From positions 37,243,437-37,307,436 of the forward strand of contig NC_059500.1 of NCBI RefSeq assembly GCF_018139145.2: a DNA stretch of 64,000 nt. The letters are read 5' to 3'. Under the pieces are notes generated by a model. The model was given only the letters and a program-made list of their open reading frames with translations. It was not told the origin of the DNA and did not search any database. This document shows, piece after piece, positions 36,953-47,956 of the stretch (the first letter of the stretch is position 1; every line of letters begins with the position of its first letter). The translations under genes and the position numbers were made by a program. This DNA is from Gymnogyps californianus (lineage: Eukaryota; Chordata; Aves; Accipitriformes; Cathartidae).

Positions 36953-37437
36953 ACCTGCAGTATCAGGTTTGCGTGGCAAGGTTTTGGTAGCAGGGGGGCT
37001 ACAGGGGTGGCTTCTGTGAGAAGCTGCTAGAAGCTTCCCCCATGTCCAACAGAGCCAATGCCAGCTGTCTCCAAGACGGACCCGCCGCTGGCCAAGGCCG
37101 AGTCCATCAGCGACAGTGGTAGCGCCTCTGGGATTGCATATTTAAGAAGGGGAAAAAAAAATCTGCTGTGGGGAACAGCAGCTGGAGGAGATGAGAGAAT
37201 ATGTGAGAAGAACTACTCTACAGAGACCAAGGTCAGTGAAGAAGGAGGGGGAGGAGGTGCTCCAGGTGCCAGAGCAGAGATTCTCTTGCAGCCCGTGGTG
37301 AAGACCGTGGTGAGGCAGGCTGTCTCCCTGCAGCCCATGGAGGTTAATGGTAGAGCAGATATCCACCTGCAGCCTGTGGAGGACCCCATGCTGGCGTGGG
37401 TGGATGTGCCCAAAAGAGGCTGTGACCCTCTGGGAAG

Positions 37438-37710
37438 CCCACGCTGGAGCAGGTTCTCGGCTGGACCTGTGGACCCATGGAGAGAGCAGCCCACGCTGAA
37501 GCAGGTTTGCTGGCAGGACTTGTGACCCTGTGAGGGACCCGCGCTGGAGCAGTCTGTTCCTGAGGGACTGCACCCTGTGGAAAGGACCCACGCTGGAGCA
37601 GTTTGTGAAGAACTGTAGCCCATGGGAAGGACTCACGTTGGAGAAGTTTGTGGAGGACTGTCTCGCGTGGGAGGGATCTCACACTGGAGCAGGAGAAGAG
37701 TGTGAGGAGT
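37438..37710 (+). repeat. Tandem repeat within the long LTR
   Basis: Six degenerate units starting at about 37,438, 37,490, 37,538, 37,587, 37,632 and 37,678. Each begins with a CCCACGCTGGAGCAG-like core (later units CTCACG or CTCACACTGGAG). Spacing is 52, 48, 49, 45 and 46 bp. It lies downstream of the TATA-like site and upstream of the poly(A) signal, so it would be in the transcribed R part. Confidence 0.8.
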
Positions 37711-37914
37711 TCTTCCCCTGAGGAGGAAGGAGCGGCAGAGACAATCTGTGACAAACTGACTGCAACCCCCATTCCCCGTCCCCCTGTGCTGCTGTGGGGG
37801 AGGAAGAAGAGAAAATAAGCAGTAAAGTTAAGCCCGGGAAGAAGGGAGGGGTGGGGGGAAGGTGTTTTAAGATTTAGTTTTTATTTCTCATTATCCTACT
37901 CTGATGTGACTGGT

Positions 37915-37920
37915 AATAAA
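37915..37920 (+). terminator. Polyadenylation signal of the long LTR
   Basis: AATAAA about 190 bp before the LTR 3' end, in plus orientation. It supports the strand assignment. Confidence 0.55.
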
Positions 37921-40900
37921 TTAAATTAGTTTTCCCCAAGTTGAGCCCGTTTTGCCCATGACGGTAATTGCTGAGTGATCTCTCCCTGTCCTTATCGCAA
38001 CCCACAAGCCTTTTGTTACATTTTCTCTCCCCTGTCCAGTTGAGGAGGGGGAGTGATAGAGCAGCTTTTGTGGGCACCTGGTGTCTAGCCAGGGTCAACC
38101 CACTGCACCTGCAAAACAAAACTGGCTATTCATTTGAACTGTATTTTCTATAAGGATTTAATAAACCAACCAACGTCGTTTGCATTGAAGCATCTTGCAT
38201 TGTACAATGCAGCAATATCCTTGAATTGAAGATTATCAAGTAGCCAACATCAAAAGTGAAAGAGAGCAAGCAGATTTTGAAGCAGACTGAAGAATTACAG
38301 CAAGGCATAGGATACCTTTTCCAACTCTAAGATTAGCATCTGAAGGCTAGTTTAAGGCATTGAACGGTGCTATTTCATTAAATAATTGTATTTTGTTATT
38401 TCATCAGAAGACATAACAGTGTAATGAGGTACATTCTGTATGCAGGCCTGAATGTTTCATATTGTTTAATCATATAAAGATGAATTTATACATTTTTTAG
38501 AAAAGCAGTTTGTTTTATTATTATTTGCCTGTAAAGCCTCTATGTGTGTAGCTTATGCTGCTCATAGCAACATATGTCTCTTTCCACATGGAAAATGATG
38601 AGTGGTTGAGACTTGCCTGGTGGGCCAAATGCACCTGCATGTCTCTTAAAGAATAACTGTTAAGCAATAAATGCAACCCAACTGAGAATATAAAAATATA
38701 ATATATGGAGCTGTTTCCACACGACTAAAAGTGGAAACATTTTCACTCAATGTTGGTAGACAGTGTGCACAGTTTTTATTTTTATCTAGCCTTTTAAAAT
38801 TTTTTTTCATTGATTCATCTTTTAATATAAAGTTTGCAAAAATTTGGGGGATTGTTGATTTCCTACTCAAAATGCTTTGCTCTAATAAACCTTTTCCTCC
38901 TCAATCCATAAGGAATAGGATTAAATGAACAGTCTGTTATCTCTGTTGCAAATAGTGGAATGAAAAGGAAAAAAACTTTGTGAAGTGTTCTAAAAGGCAT
39001 ATGAATCAAAATATGGAATCTGCTTTTAATTCCACTTAACCTGCTAGAAAAAGGTGTGTGAGTGGAGAACGTCAGAATAAAATAGAGAGGATATTTGAGT
39101 TAGCAATGAATGTAGTCCCTTCTTTCTCAAATCAAATGACTGCTTCAAGAGCATCTGTGAGTCCATACAATGGCTCTGCTCTGTGTTTTTTTTCTGGATG
39201 AATTTTTCTTTTATATATCCATTAGAAGTACATTTTGATTAAGAGCACTGTATAACATTGTGATTGTGAGATCTTGTGTCATGTTTATAATAAATTCTAT
39301 TCCTGTTTAAAATTTATTCACAATATAGACATATACTGAATCACGACTGAGGTTTCAATGTTATTGAATGTTATCATTCATGCTTTCCCTATTAATGGGT
39401 TTTCTTTCTCCTGTTTTTTTCAGTAAATATTTTCTTTATTTAAACTATTTTCCATACTTTCTCTAGCAACACAGTCAGGAAGCTAGTATTGTCCTTTAAA
39501 TTGTTCATTTCTTAGCCCCAAAATTTATGACTGAGATATATGAGACTGTAATCAAATCTCAGATACTATGCATGAATGACACTGAGTCTTCAAAGGTAAA
39601 AAGTTAAGTGTGTTTGCTGTAGATGTGTTTGCATACTTGAAGAGCTTAAAATCTGTTAAAATATCAGATGGCAACACTTCGGCAGTTATTTCATGAATTT
39701 GTTGGTTTCATAATAACATAAAATTTCTAAAGAGATTAAAGATGTATAAGTAACTTAAATAAAAGCTTTCTAGTTAACTATTTATCCACATCCATGCTTA
39801 TTAATAAATTTAATCATTCATCCATTTTTAGGCTAGAGTATAGTTTGAGTTATTTTCAAATAATGCTGAAACTTTCAGGCTGCTTTACCTGTAATGGAAG
39901 TCTCAGGAAACAAAAATGTTAGATTAGAGGATTTTTTAAATGATTTGTCATTAGGGGGAATGTTTGAGCTTTGGGAAGATCAGCATTTCTGCTGGATAGT
40001 GGAGCTGCCCTCTGGCTGGATGGTAGGGCACATCCAGGTTTATTATAGGTGTATAAGCAAGCAGTAAGATTAATTTAGTAACTGATGAAGTGTTGAGCTG
40101 ATTTGGATACTCAGTTCCGTATTGAGGTTATCTGTCCATAATCCATATCTATGTTAAGCTTTGGGACACCAAAAGAAGGCTTAATCTTTTCTTGCAAGGA
40201 TTGTGTTTGTTCTGTGTCATACCCATCTTGTTTCTACAAAGTCATTTCTGAGGTAGAAATAGACTTGTGCAGTTACATTTTAATTAGTTTCTACTATTTT
40301 ATTAGCCAGGTCAAAACTCACTGAATTTGCATGAAGTGGATTTTGACTGGGACTCTACTAAGAGCTCTCTTTGTACGTTTTTCCAGTCAGAGGATTTTTT
40401 CTTTTTTGGGAGTCTCCCCCCCCCGGGTCTGGCAGCACCAGTTTCTCCACTTGACTGCCAAGCAAAGTGGATAAAAATTTACAGAAACCTCAAGGAGATA
40501 CGCAGTTTCACCAGAGGGAACTCTACTGGTGGCGTTTGGTTAAGTACATGTAGGTGCCTAGGGCTACCCTGTTCCCAGTACAGCTGAAGTCTTGTAGGGA
40601 TGACATTAGATTTCTGGGAGACCTGCTCCATTCTGGAGTGACAGCATGAGGCAGGGCATCTCCCAGGGCATCTCAGAGGCCACATGCATGATAAGGTGAC
40701 TCACACCCACTCTGTCTAGCCCAAAAGGAATGGTGGTTAATAATAATGGAATAATGGTTAATTCCAAATAAGTCTTTGAGTTTGCCAGTGTGTGGTAAAG
40801 TGCCCATTTGTTTGCATAACTCCTTTTTCTTGGGCACCTTTATGTTCATGAATGTTGTGAATTTTCAGCTCAGAGTAGTTAAAAAGTAGCCCGTTAATAT

Positions 40901-42344
40901 TTGCTGGTTGCAAATAGTACTGTATTTGGAAGTTCACATACAAGGCACTTTTACTTTCCTTCTTCTACTTCCCCGCTCCAAATGTTATGCAAGGATTTAG
41001 CGGCTAGTTTAGCAAAAGGTAAATGGCATTGGTTTGGGCAAGTCAAAATGCAAGCAGGTGCTTTATACACAACTCCCACACAGCTCTGCCAATGCACTTC
41101 GATCCTATTCTGTAATATCAACTGTCTAGTTTATTCCTAGGCTGCTCTTGAGCCAAAATGCTTGCTAGACATGCTAAATTGTACAGAATTGTGGTTTTAT
41201 GTTGCAGACAAACGGAGATTCTGCTGTGATTGCCAAACACATTTTCAATTTTCTTAATTTGGTCTACTTTTTGCACAAATAGAGCATTGCTAGCTACTAC
41301 ACACTTATATGTGAGAAACTGCTTTACTTTTTCAACAGGTTTTTTATTTTAATTTCATTTTACTGTTTCTCCTGACATAGGGTGTAACTGTTGTCTGTCT
41401 CTGGAATGTCTTTTTTTTCTTTCTCTTTTGCTCTTTAGTCATTGCTAGTGCTGGGCAGCGTGCCTGTTAACAGTTTAAGCTGATTCTAAACTTTGTGAGA
41501 AAATCCTGAAAGAGAAATCTCTGCCAGCAGCTTTAACCTCCTTTAAATATTCCCTGCTGTGTTACAGTGCTCTTTCTAGAGTAAGACTAATGTTATGTTT
41601 TAGTGATTTCCTGTGGCAGCCCTCAAGCAAGCATTATATTTAACAATGATATTCCTTATGAGAGTGGTATTGAACTAATAATGATCAGAAACATCAGATC
41701 TCTCAGAAATATGTTAATGTGGTGGAAAAGCTATTTCTATCCCCTGTAATATCTGTAGGGATTATATTCCATATTGACCATCAAGGATGGTCAATAAATG
41801 GAAGAACATAGTGATCCTCAAATATTAGCTTTGAGCACTCTCTAATATTGAGCAAGCAAGGGCAACTGAAAAAAGAAAACATAAGAGGATGCCTGCAATG
41901 TGGTACTTGCTCACTATTTCCATCCAGCAAAAAATGGAACCAGCATCTCGGAGCATTTGAATGCCTCTTGTTGTGGTGTATCTTCTTTCCAGAGAATGGT
42001 GTTTAAAGTTAATGCAGAAAACAAAGTCCACACTAATCTTACAAGCTTTATCTTTCAAGTCAGTCTACAATTACTCTATATTGAAATTGACTAAGAAAAT
42101 TAAACCCTCCTTCTTAAAAGGTAGCATAATAGTGACAACTTTTCATTCTTCAGAACTCCTCATTCTTGAAATAAAGTTGGTTTCTTCTGGAGAGGATGTG
42201 TAGAGAAAGAGATATCTATAGAATTAAACCAAACAAAGGAATTTAAATGATACACATCCTCAGTATAATTCTAGTGGAATGTATTTCGAAAATTAAGTGC
42301 CTGAAGAGCTCTTTTATTCCTGTACTCTGGCAATTTCTGAAGTC

Positions 42345-42989
42345 TCAGCCCACTTGCCCTTTTAATCTCTTATTTTGCAGGATGATATCTTCATATCTTG
42401 CGAAGCATTCTTTCTTTACTTTATGGAGTGTCAATTCTGCAGAGAAATAAATAGAATTGCCAGTTGGGTCTGCCAGATTGTTTTGGTTAAATAAGCAAAT
42501 TGTAGTGTTGAAAACCAGTCTGCAACACTGTGCTGCATGGCTGCAGTCACAGAGCCAGTAACCATGGCTAGAAACAGGGGCAAGGCAGCAGCTAAACCAG
42601 GATAACAGCACAGCTTTCTTGTAACCTTGGCAAACAGGACAGTGCAGAATTAATGAATCAGTGAAGCAGTCTGAAAACTGCTTTTCCCATAGGCTAAATA
42701 GCATACTAAGAATCAGAAGACTAAATTTACAGGTAAATCTATCTTCTTCTTGTACTGTCTCCAGACAATGAAAGAGACCTGATTTTCCTTCAGAATGGCA
42801 ACTTTTATTTTGAAATTGGTAGTTCAGATCCTGGATACTGGAATTGCAGTATAGAACTTTATTTGAATTGGAAAGATGGCTGGCAATGGGGGGGAAATTA
42901 TAAACGTGACATAATAACTCTATCAAAAATATTGCCACACTTGTAATAACACAGTTCTCATTAAGTATCGATTTCACATTATAAACCAA
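42345..42989 (-). other. Unassigned 214-codon open frame
   Basis: The longest frame in the window outside a recognised repeat. The product would be rich in Cys, Ser and Leu, with hydrophobic stretches. I see no signal peptide followed by a sensible domain, no zinc-finger spacing and no family. The DNA under it is ordinary AT-rich sequence, and no polypyrimidine-AG, donor, promoter or poly(A) context was noted. A chance frame or a decayed pseudogene is more likely than a gene. Confidence 0.2.
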
Positions 42990-43984
42990 TTTGTATCATG
43001 CTGCCTCATGATAATATAAAAATAGATGTAATTAATTTCAGCAGCAATTAAAATAATTGGCAACAGAAATAAGATGACGTTTATAAGCTAAATAGAGGAA
43101 ACTCTTCTCGTTAATGCTCTTTACTGGAGCCTCTTTAGGTGTGAGACTGCTAAATCCTTCCTTAAACAACATTAAGACCCTTATTAGTATTGTTAAAATC
43201 CTTCTTTTTATAAAACCTGCATATCCTTTGAGCTTCTCAGGGTTGCCCATATAATATCATAGGAGCTGCCAAGCTATGCAGAATGCAGTTATCTAGAAAT
43301 GTGTGATATCAATGACCTTTAGAAACAACCAACCAAAACCAAATGAATAGAGCAAGGGAAGCACTGGTAGGTGCAGCACCATAGGCTGTAATTTCTAACA
43401 TTCTTTAGATGCAATTTATGCCAGATTCTTCATTTGGACAACCAAGAACCCAATTCATGTATTTTTTCATGATTTTTTGTCCACTTTTTAATTTCAGAGA
43501 TCTCAAAGCTTATATAGAAAGATCTCTAAGGAATGCGGATAAAAAGTTCCTAGTGGTTACTTTTTATGCAGATTTTACTGTTTACCTATTAGAACTCTGT
43601 TAGACTCTTTTGACTTTTGTCTGTCTCCATATGTATCTACCGAGTTTTGTAGGAAAAGCTAGTATTACTTGCTATGCTACTTTTATCCTTTTGTTGGTAT
43701 TCCCATTTATGACTATAAGTAACATTTAACATCTTGTTGTTCTATCTCACAGGGCATGAAGAAAGTAAAGATAAAATTACTCAGGCTTGTTAAAAATGTA
43801 TTGTCTCACAGTGCATAAATTTTGGGCTTTTTAACAGAATCACTGTGAAAAATTAGGGCTCTTTTTTTATGGGGAGAAGTTGCAAAATAATATGAATCAG
43901 TTTTAAAAAAAGGAAATTTTTCTCCTCTACCAATTCATCTTAAGCAGCTTACATTCATGAATCTGCTTCCTCTTGCCAGTAGCT

Positions 43985-44080
43985 GCCTAGTTGTGGTAGG
44001 TGAGGATTAAATGAAGAGAAGAAACTGTCTCACAGTGAGCTGTGGCAGAAGCCAGGACAGAACCGATTTTCCTGCACAGC
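43985..44080 (+). repeat. Possible ancient MIR-like SINE fragment
   Basis: The strings GAGGATTAAATGAAG and CTGTGGCAGAAGCCAGGAC recall segments of MIR-type core SINEs. The first resembles sense-strand 3' sequence and the second resembles the complementary part, so the order is not clean. Treat as a weak hint of an old SINE. Confidence 0.28.
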
Positions 44081-44116
44081 TCCGGTGTGATGTTAGGAGT
44101 GCTGGTTAGGCCAAAC

Positions 44117-44153
44117 TTTTTCTTTTCTTTTTTCTTTTTTTTTTTTTTTTTTT
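44117..44153 (+). repeat. Poly(T) tract
   Basis: T-rich run with three single C interruptions and a terminal stretch of about 20 T. On the minus strand this would be a poly(A) tail-like tract, but no retrocopy adjoins it that I can recognise. Confidence 0.9.
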
Positions 44154-47100
44154 AACAAAACCCACCAAAACCAACAAACTCTGAGTTTCACTCATGTGTT
44201 CCTTGTTTTCTGGATGCCAGCCTGATGATGCTTTCAGTACTAATATGCAGTTGCAACTGAATTTGATAGAAATTCTGGTTGATGTTCTAATAATAAGTGG
44301 CATAGAAAGTCACGTGAGGAAATTAATAGCTTTGTCATCAGAACAGCATTTGAATAATATGTGATATCTAAGGCCTAGGGCTATCCAATTAATGATGAAG
44401 AAAGAACAGCATATCAAATAACTGTTCGCTAAATGAGAACCATCCATTTTGTATGTTAAATGAGGAAAGGTTCTGTGAAAAAGGGAAAATATGACTCTGT
44501 CAATTTAATAGTGTACCATAACATATACTCACAATGTTTTTGTATCATGTTTATATGTCCAACAGCTACTAATATGACAAAGAGTCCCTATTAAGATTTC
44601 TTTGAATTTTCATGTAGAAAAAGTACATTTTTAATTGTTTTAAATGTCTGTTGTGAGAATCATGGTGGCTGAAATTTTTATCACTCGCTATTTGGGGTGG
44701 CTGTTTTTACCCGGTAGGCTTTGAGTTTCTCATTTACACGGGAAACACTGAGAAGGAAATGGGCAGGGAGACCATGGGAGCTTTCTTTGTTTTCCATCTC
44801 ACCCTCTCTTACAGCGTGTTAGCCATACACTGTCAGATTCTGTTAGAGCACATCACATTATGCCTGGCCTGGTGTGACAAGACAGTAAGAAGCAATGCAA
44901 AGAATAATAAACCAGTATATTCAAACATTCCCGCCCTACCCCTTTGTGATCATTTAAAGTCCTTAATAGTTATAATCCTAACAGACTGTTTGATCTCTTC
45001 ATGGGAGTAGTTCACACTGCTTCTTAGGGCTAGCTGTTACAGAAATCCACAGCAGTGTACTGTATTTTTGTGATTTTTTTCTGGGAATTTAATTTCAGAA
45101 TGCAGAAACACATGTGTCTGGAACATGTAAATACTAGAATTATCACCAAAGCTTAGACCTTGCCAAGTGGTACCCTACCTGCCTGGTTGCTAACTGATAT
45201 CTGATGCTTTTGAAGAAATTTTCTACTATGTATTTGGTCATTTTTTTCATATATCTGAATTAAACATAATGGTTGCTCCTGTTTGGCCAAGAAACAAAGT
45301 GTCAAAGCTTTAAAAAAGTGGGAGAAAAGAACTACTTCCATTATAGTTCCTATTTGGTATAAGACATGTACTTAGAATGGGTTCAGTTTATCCACAACTG
45401 TGGACTCTGGACTGATTTGGAATATTTTGAATAAAGAGAATAAAGACTACAAAACATAGATTTTTTTTTTTTAAATGAAAAATGAAAATTTAAACTGGTT
45501 TCAGGAGTTTATGAGTAGCTTTAAGGACTTCAAGGTCTGATGTTTTATGTTTGTTGAAATTAGTAGGAGTTGCAGATGCCAGTTTATCCTGTAAGAATCC
45601 ATATACCAAGCACTTCATAAAATCCTACCAGCTCTCCTGTTGATGTAGTTTAAATAGTTAAGATGACCTGAAGTCCTTTAGGGAATTGTATCTCATAGTT
45701 TAGCAACTCAAAACTACTTAATCTGTTAAGGCTAACTGCTGTAAATTGTCAACGTAGCTTAAATTAGGTTACAGTCTTCAAATCTGGTTAACCTTTCTCA
45801 CCTGGTTTCATAACAGATATTGAGCTTCACTTTTGTCATCTAGTTATGAATGCAATAATATGAAAGATAGTTGAAAGATCACAACCATAGCTTGTATGTA
45901 GCTCTAGGGGAAGAATCTGCTTTTAGTCCTGCATTTGCAAGCCTGCACTTGCAAGTCTGAGCACTGGTTTGTTCTTAACAATTTTCTTTTTTACCGTTCT
46001 CATTTTTTTCTTATTTATTTTCTGTTTTGTATTCCTAATCTAGTGGTCTAAAAAACCTCTCTGAGTGCACCCCAGATCTGTAAGCACGTTAGCCTCATAG
46101 TCCCTTTAAAAAGCAGAGCTGGCCAGCTACTGGATTTTTCTTCAGCTCTGAGGGATAAGCTACCTACACTGTTCTGCAGTTATTTTTTTTAAAGGCTGTT
46201 TCTATTTTTGCCCCTGCTTTTTGATAGTTAGATACCCTCTAAAGCATTTTCAACAATTTCCTTCATTTCATAGTTGCTGCTGGTGAGAAAAGGATTCCTT
46301 TCTCCAGATCAAAACATTTGTCTGGACCCTGTTGCCCTCCATGCCATCAAACATCTGTTGTATCTTTTTGTAACTGCTTTGTGGTGTGAAGTGTTAAATG
46401 TCATTGAAATGGCAGCCTGTGGAAAGAGTGCACAACAAATAAACGTATGATCTGTTTTTCTAGGATTCTGGCAAGTGTCCCTGTCAATGCACACAAATAC
46501 GGAAGAAGTGTCTTTCTTCAGCTATGTCTCCCTTACTCAATCTTTAACATTGCTTCCTTGTTTAAGTAGTGACAAATTCAGTAACTACAGTTAAATAACC
46601 ATTCTTCTACACCTTTATGTACTTAATTGGATTCTACACATTAGAGAAAATGTCTGTGCATTTGTTTTGCTGTTGTTCTTTGGATTTTTTCCTTTCTGAC
46701 TTTTCCTTTAATGTATTTCAGTGGCATTTTGTGGTTGTTGTTCTGGAACATCAACACAGTTAGAATGAAGCTATGGTAAACATCTAGGTATGTCTTAGTT
46801 TTTGCTGATTAAAAAAGAAAAATCTTTGCTATTGTATTTGAATTATGGATTCTACCATGAAATGCAAGTGCTGTGCATGGTCATGTAATCTTGATACCTT
46901 GAATTACTATGTGCTCTGAACATACCTTTAATTATGATGTGTTTGATGTTCTATCTCTGAAGACATGCCGGATGACTGTCGGTATTAGACATGTTAAAAT
47001 ACTTTGTATAGCATTGCAACACAGAGTACTATGACTTCACATAAGTGACAGAATTTGAAGTGCTGTAGTTTTATTAAAACAAAGAGGTGACATCATTTTA

Positions 47101-47166
47101 GGCTCTCTGGGGAACCAGCCAATGTTTTTTCCATACTTCTATATTAATTTGTAGCTATTTAAACTC

Positions 47167-47951
47167 CTGTAAGGGACTGAAAGAGTTAACGCCTGTCAAT
47201 GTCTCAAACCTTGTCGCAACCAAGGTACAGCCTGAATAACAAAGAGGGAGGGACATTAGCAAGAAGTTGGCTGGCATGGTCACAGGGGGTGTGCTGGAGG
47301 GTGCGCAGTCCCCTGTTCTGGCAGAACCAGCCTGGTAACCCACCATACATGGCCAGAGGCCACACAAAGTTTATTTGAGGAGGGGGCTTGTAGCTCCTTG
47401 GAAAGTCCCCAAGACCACCACCCCAATAAGGCGCACATGCTCAGTAGATAAAGAACCCTCTGGAATACCACCCTGTATGTCAAGAACTGTCTAGAATGAA
47501 CCCATATAAGTCTTCAGGAGGCGTGACTGTGGACGGGGATTTAGACTGTAAAAGACACAATTGCAAAGAGCCAGGTTGCACGCGCCCACCACTGAAGGAC
47601 CACCATGCAGAGCAGAGACCATCGCTGGATCCAAGGGTGCTGATATCTTTCTTTCTCTTTCTCTCCCCTTTTCTTGTCTCTCTCTTTTTCTCTCTCTGTT
47701 TTCTGACCTTATTCTGGGCACATAAGGGTGATATTACTGTGAGCTTGTCGTGGTAATATTGCGAGTTTGTCGTGGTCATACTGTTACAAGTTTTGCCAAG
47801 CCACTATCTGCTGTTTTCTGCCAAGTTTTAAGCAAGTTTTGAGTAAAGTTGTGATCTGGTTGAACCTCTAGAGTAATTGTTGTTGCTCCGGATTACTGCA
47901 CAGAGAATCAAAAGGTTAACCTCACCCTCACCCACTGAGTGGGACGGGACA
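47167..47951 (+). mobile_element. Solo LTR, avian ERV, family 2 copy A
   Basis: A 785-bp LTR beginning TGTAAGGGACTGAAAG and ending GGGACGGGACA. It is flanked by the perfect 5-bp direct repeat ACTCC (47,162-47,166 and 47,952-47,956). It shares its first 480-530 bp with the LTR at 52,736-53,411, up to a pyrimidine-rich tract (about 47,646-47,705), after which the two are unrelated by eye. Its TATA position reads CTGTAAAAG where the other copy has CTATAAAAG. No internal ERV sequence adjoins. Minus frames at 47,155-47,779 are LTR sequence. Confidence 0.88.
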
Positions 47952-47956
47952 ACTCC

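Larger units (their letters stand above)
36960..38107 (+). mobile_element. Long solo LTR (about 1.15 kb) with internal tandem repeat
   Basis: A GC-rich block in AT-rich DNA that I recognise as a recurrent avian ERV LTR. It contains the AGGTTTTGGTAGCAGG string, a TATTTAAG promoter-like site (37,139-37,146), a 45-52-bp tandem repeat (about 37,438-37,710), AATAAA (37,915-37,920) and a 3' end with GGGTCAACCCACTGCA. The direct repeat CCTGCA (36,954-36,959 and 38,108-38,113; seven bases if the preceding A is counted) brackets it and may be the target-site duplication. The canonical 5' TG is not at the inferred start, so that end is uncertain. No internal ERV genes adjoin it. The 155-codon frame at 37,058-37,525 is LTR sequence. 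Confidence 0.85.
38114..47161. other. Unique AT-rich sequence, no gene firmly supported
   Basis: Repeat-poor sequence. Inside are an unusually long unassigned minus-strand frame (42,345-42,989), a poly(T) tract (44,117-44,153) and a MIR-like scrap (about 43,985-44,080). Otherwise only short frames at chance level. Confidence 0.55.

Noticed and set aside
37058..37525. 155-codon plus frame (and 130-164-codon minus frames) as a host gene
   Set aside because: All fall in the long solo LTR, where GC-rich tandem repeats reduce stops on both strands.
44117..44153. Poly(T) as the tail of a minus-strand processed pseudogene
   Set aside because: No gene-like sequence lies beside it and no flanking duplication was seen.
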